Source: Baylisascaris procyonis
Lineage: Eukaryota > Nematoda > Chromadorea > Rhabditida > Ascarididae
DNA length: 64,000 bases
NCBI GenBank assembly: GCA_037389465.1
Contig: JAZARR010000082.1
Location: forward strand, 670,501 to 734,500
Reading direction: 5' to 3'
Made by a program: the position numbers and the translations under genes. The notes under the pieces are model-generated. The model was not told the DNA's origin and ran no database searches. It worked only from the letters and a program-made list of their open reading frames with translations. This document shows positions 60,935 through 64,000 of this stretch, one piece after another (position 1 is the first letter of the stretch; each line of letters starts with the position of its first letter).

Positions 60935-63900
60935 TGTATATAGTAATGATTATTATCCATTTTCAAGCAATGTATATAGTAATGATTATTATCCATTTTT
61001 AAGCAATGTATATAGTAATGATTATTATCCATTTTTAAGCAATGTATATAGTAATGATTATTATCCATTTTTAAGCAATGTATATAGAAATGATTATTAT
61101 CCATTTTTAAGCAATGTGTATAGTAATGATTATTATCCATTTTCAAGCAATGTATATAGTAATGATTATTATCCATTTTTAAGCAATGTATATAGTAATG
61201 ATTATTATCCATTTTCAAGCAATGTATATAGTAATGATTATTATCCATTTTTAAGCAATGTGTATAGTAATGATTATTATCCATTTTCAAGCAATGTATA
61301 TAGTAATGATTATTATCCATTTTTAAGCAATGTATATAGTAATGATTATTATCCATTTTTAAGCAATGTATATAGTAATGATTATTATCCATTTTCAAGC
61401 AATGTATATAGTAATGATTATTATCCATTTTAAAGAAATGTATATAGTAATGATTATTATCCTTTTTAAGCAATGTATATAGTAATGATTATTATCCATT
61501 TTCAAGCAATGTATATAGTAATGATTATTATCCATTTTTAAGCAATGCATACAGTAATGATTATTATCCATTTTTAAGCAATGTATATAGTAATGATTAT
61601 TATCCATTTTTAAGCAATGTATATAGTAATGACTATTATCCATTTTAAGCAATGTATATAGTAATGATTATTATCCATTTTTAAGCAATGTATATAGTAA
61701 TGATTATTATCCATTTTTAAGCAATGTATATAGCAATGATTATTACCCATTTTTAAGCAATGTATATAGTAATGATTATTATCCATTTTTAAGCAATGTA
61801 TATAGAAATGATTATTATCCATTTTTAAGCAATGTATATAGTAATGATTATTATCCATTTTCAAGCAATGTATATAGTAATGATTATTATCCATTTTTAA
61901 GCAATGTATATAGTAATGATTATTATCCATTTTCAAGCAATGTATATAGTAATGATTATTATCCATTTTAAAGAAATGTATATAGTAATGATTATTATCC
62001 ATTTTTAAGCAATGTATATAGTAATGATTATTATCCATTTTTAAGCAATGTATATAGTAATGATTATTATCCATTTTTAAGCAATGTATATAGAAATGAT
62101 TATTATCCATTTTTAAGCAATGTATATAGAAATGATTATTATCCATTTTTAAGCAATGTATATAGTAATGATTATTATCCTTTTTAAGCAATGTATATAG
62201 TAATGATTATTATCCATTTTCAAGCAATGTATATAGTAATGATTATTATCCATTTTTAAGCAATGCATACAGTAATGATTATTATCCATTTTTAAGCAAT
62301 GTATATAGTAATGATTATTATCCATTTTTAAGCAATGTATATAGTAATGATTATTATCCATTTTAAGCAATGTATATAGTAATGATTATTATCCATTTTT
62401 AAGCAATGTATATAGTAATGATTATTATCCATTTTTAAGCAAAGTATATAGTAATGATTATTATCCATTTTTAAGCAATGTATATAGTAATGATTATTAT
62501 CCTTTTTAAGCAATGTATATAGTAATGATTATTATCCATTTTCAAGCAATGTATATAGTAATGATTATTATCCATTTTCAAGCAATGTATATAGTAATGA
62601 TTATTATCCATTTTTAAGCAATGTATATAGTAATGATTATTATCCATTTTTAAGCAATGTATATAGTTATGATTATGATCCATTTTTAAGCAATGTATAT
62701 AGAAATGATTATTATCCATTTTTAAGCAATGTATATAGTAATGATTATTATCCATTTTTAAGCGATGTATATAGTAATGATTATTATCCATTTTCAAGCA
62801 ATGTATATAGTAATGATTATTATCCATTTTTAAGAAATGTATATAGTAATGATTATTATCCATTTTTAAGCAATGTATATAGTAATGATTATTATCCATT
62901 TTTAAGCAATGTGTATAGTAATGATTATTATCCATTTTTAAGCAATGTATATAGTAATGATTATTATCCATTTTTAAGCAATGTATATAGCAATGATTAT
63001 TATCCATTTTTAAGCAATGTATATAGTAATGATTATTATCCATTTTTAAGCAATGTATATAGAAATGATTATTATCCATTTTTAAGCAATGTATATAGTA
63101 ATGATTATTATCCATTTTCAAGCAATGTATATAGTAATGATTATTATCCATTTTTAAGCAATGTATATAGTAATGATTATTATCCATTTTCAAGCAATGT
63201 ATATAGTAATGATTATTATCCATTTTAAAGAAATGTATATAGTAATGATTATTATCCATTTTTAAGCAATGTATATAGTAATGATTATTATCCATTTTTA
63301 AGCAATGTATATAGTAATGATTATTATCCATTTTTAAGCAATGTATATAGAAATGATTATTATCCATTTTTAAGCAATGTATATAGTAATGATTATTATC
63401 CATTTTTAAGCAATGTATATAGTAATGATTATTATCCTTTTTAAGCAATGTATATAGTAATGATTATTATCCATTTTCAAGCAATGTATATAGTAATGAT
63501 TATTATCCATTTTTAAGCAATGTATATAGTAATGATTATTATCCATTTTTAAGCAATGTATATGGTAATGATTATTATCCATTTTTAAGCAATGTATATA
63601 GTAATGATTATTATCCATTTTTAAGCAATGTATATAGTAATGATTATTATCCATTTTCAAGCAATGTATATAGTAATGATTATTATCCATTTTCAAGCAA
63701 TGTATATAGTAATGATTATTATCCATTTTTAAGCAATGTATATAGTAATGATTATTATCCATTTTTAAGCAATGTATATAGTAATGATTATTATCCATTT
63801 TTAAGCAATGTATATAGAAATGATTATTATCCATTTTTAAGCAATGTATATAGTAATGATTATTATCCTTTTTAAGCAATGTATATAGTAATGATTATTA

Positions 63901-64000
63901 TCCATTTTCAAGCAATGTATATAGTAATGATTATTATCCATTTTTAAGCAATGTATATAGTAATGATTATTATCCATTTTCAAGCAATGTATATAGTAAT

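Larger units (their letters stand above)
42989..64000. repeat. 36-bp satellite array, about 580 copies, open at the right edge
   Basis: The 36-base monomer begins AGCAATGTATATAGTAATGA and continues TTATTATCCATTTTTA; about 19% GC by count on the consensus. Copies are mostly identical or differ at one or two positions. Common variants are CCATTTTC for CCATTTTT, TATAGAAATG for TATAGTAATG, TATATGG, GCATAT, GCAAAG, and TAGTTATGATTATGATCC. A minority are 35 bp because one base is lost in CCATTTTTAAGC (giving CCTTTTTAAGC or CCATTTTAAGC). Since 36 is 12 codons, both strands are open for hundreds of codons (plus SNVYSNDYYPFL, minus MDNNHYYIHCLK), but the 35-bp copies and occasional TAG codons break these frames repeatedly. 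There is no start context, splice structure or codon constraint. It is satellite DNA; centromeric, heterochromatic or other roles cannot be told from the sequence. Confidence 0.97.

Noticed and set aside
42989..64000. CRISPR-like or telomeric array
   Set aside because: There are no unique spacers between repeats, the monomers are head to tail, and the unit is not a telomere repeat such as TTAGGC.

Overview
The window looks like nuclear DNA of a nematode. The reasons are small exons joined by 40-70 bp GT-AG introns next to a few of 1-2 kb, acceptors of the TTTCAG or TTTAG type, AATAAA poly(A) signals, one operon-like junction (a stop, a poly(A) signal, a splice acceptor and a new ATG within about 80 bp), and one gene that can be named with confidence: a cytoplasmic protein tyrosine phosphatase. 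No bacterial operon, rRNA, tRNA, CRISPR array or transposase was recognised. The species cannot be named from the sequence.

Layout. 0-4.9 kb: gene-poor, with the last exon of a minus-strand gene at the left edge and a decayed 30-bp minisatellite at 3.4-3.8 kb. 4.9-8.3 kb: two small plus-strand genes, one for a 100-residue single-pass membrane protein. 8.4-19.0 kb: the phosphatase gene, whose catalytic domain is rebuilt from seven phase-consistent exons at 13.1-16.3 kb. 19-27 kb: short plus-strand terminal exons near 20.7 kb, a 64-bp near-perfect hairpin at 22.4 kb, and a minus-strand gene for a probably secreted, Cys-containing protein (about 26.4 to 22.6 kb). 28.4-42.7 kb: a series of small genes on both strands, each supported by phase-matched splice junctions: 28.4 kb, 32.0-33.7 kb (about 111 residues), 34.9-36.0 kb, 37.3-37.6 kb (a 67-residue protein with a signal peptide), 38.1-38.5 kb, a minus-strand gene at 40.2-40.7 kb, and a minus-strand Cys-rich gene at 41.7-42.7 kb.

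42,989 to the right edge (21 kb, about 580 copies) is one AT-rich satellite array with a 36-bp monomer. Because 36 is a multiple of 3, both strands show long but spurious reading frames such as repeats of MDNNHYYIHCLK. The array has higher-order structure: a 45-monomer, 1,615-bp unit marked by five 35-bp monomers, and larger duplications with offsets of 4,344, 2,083 and 1,761 bp. The array has no sign of being a gene.

Most protein genes here could not be assigned to a family. Their models rest on open frames ending exactly at splice sites with matching phase, read by eye. Exon edges are therefore hypotheses, and first exons are often missing. How the genes work together cannot be read from the sequence beyond their arrangement: several probably secreted or membrane proteins, one phosphatase, and a satellite block.
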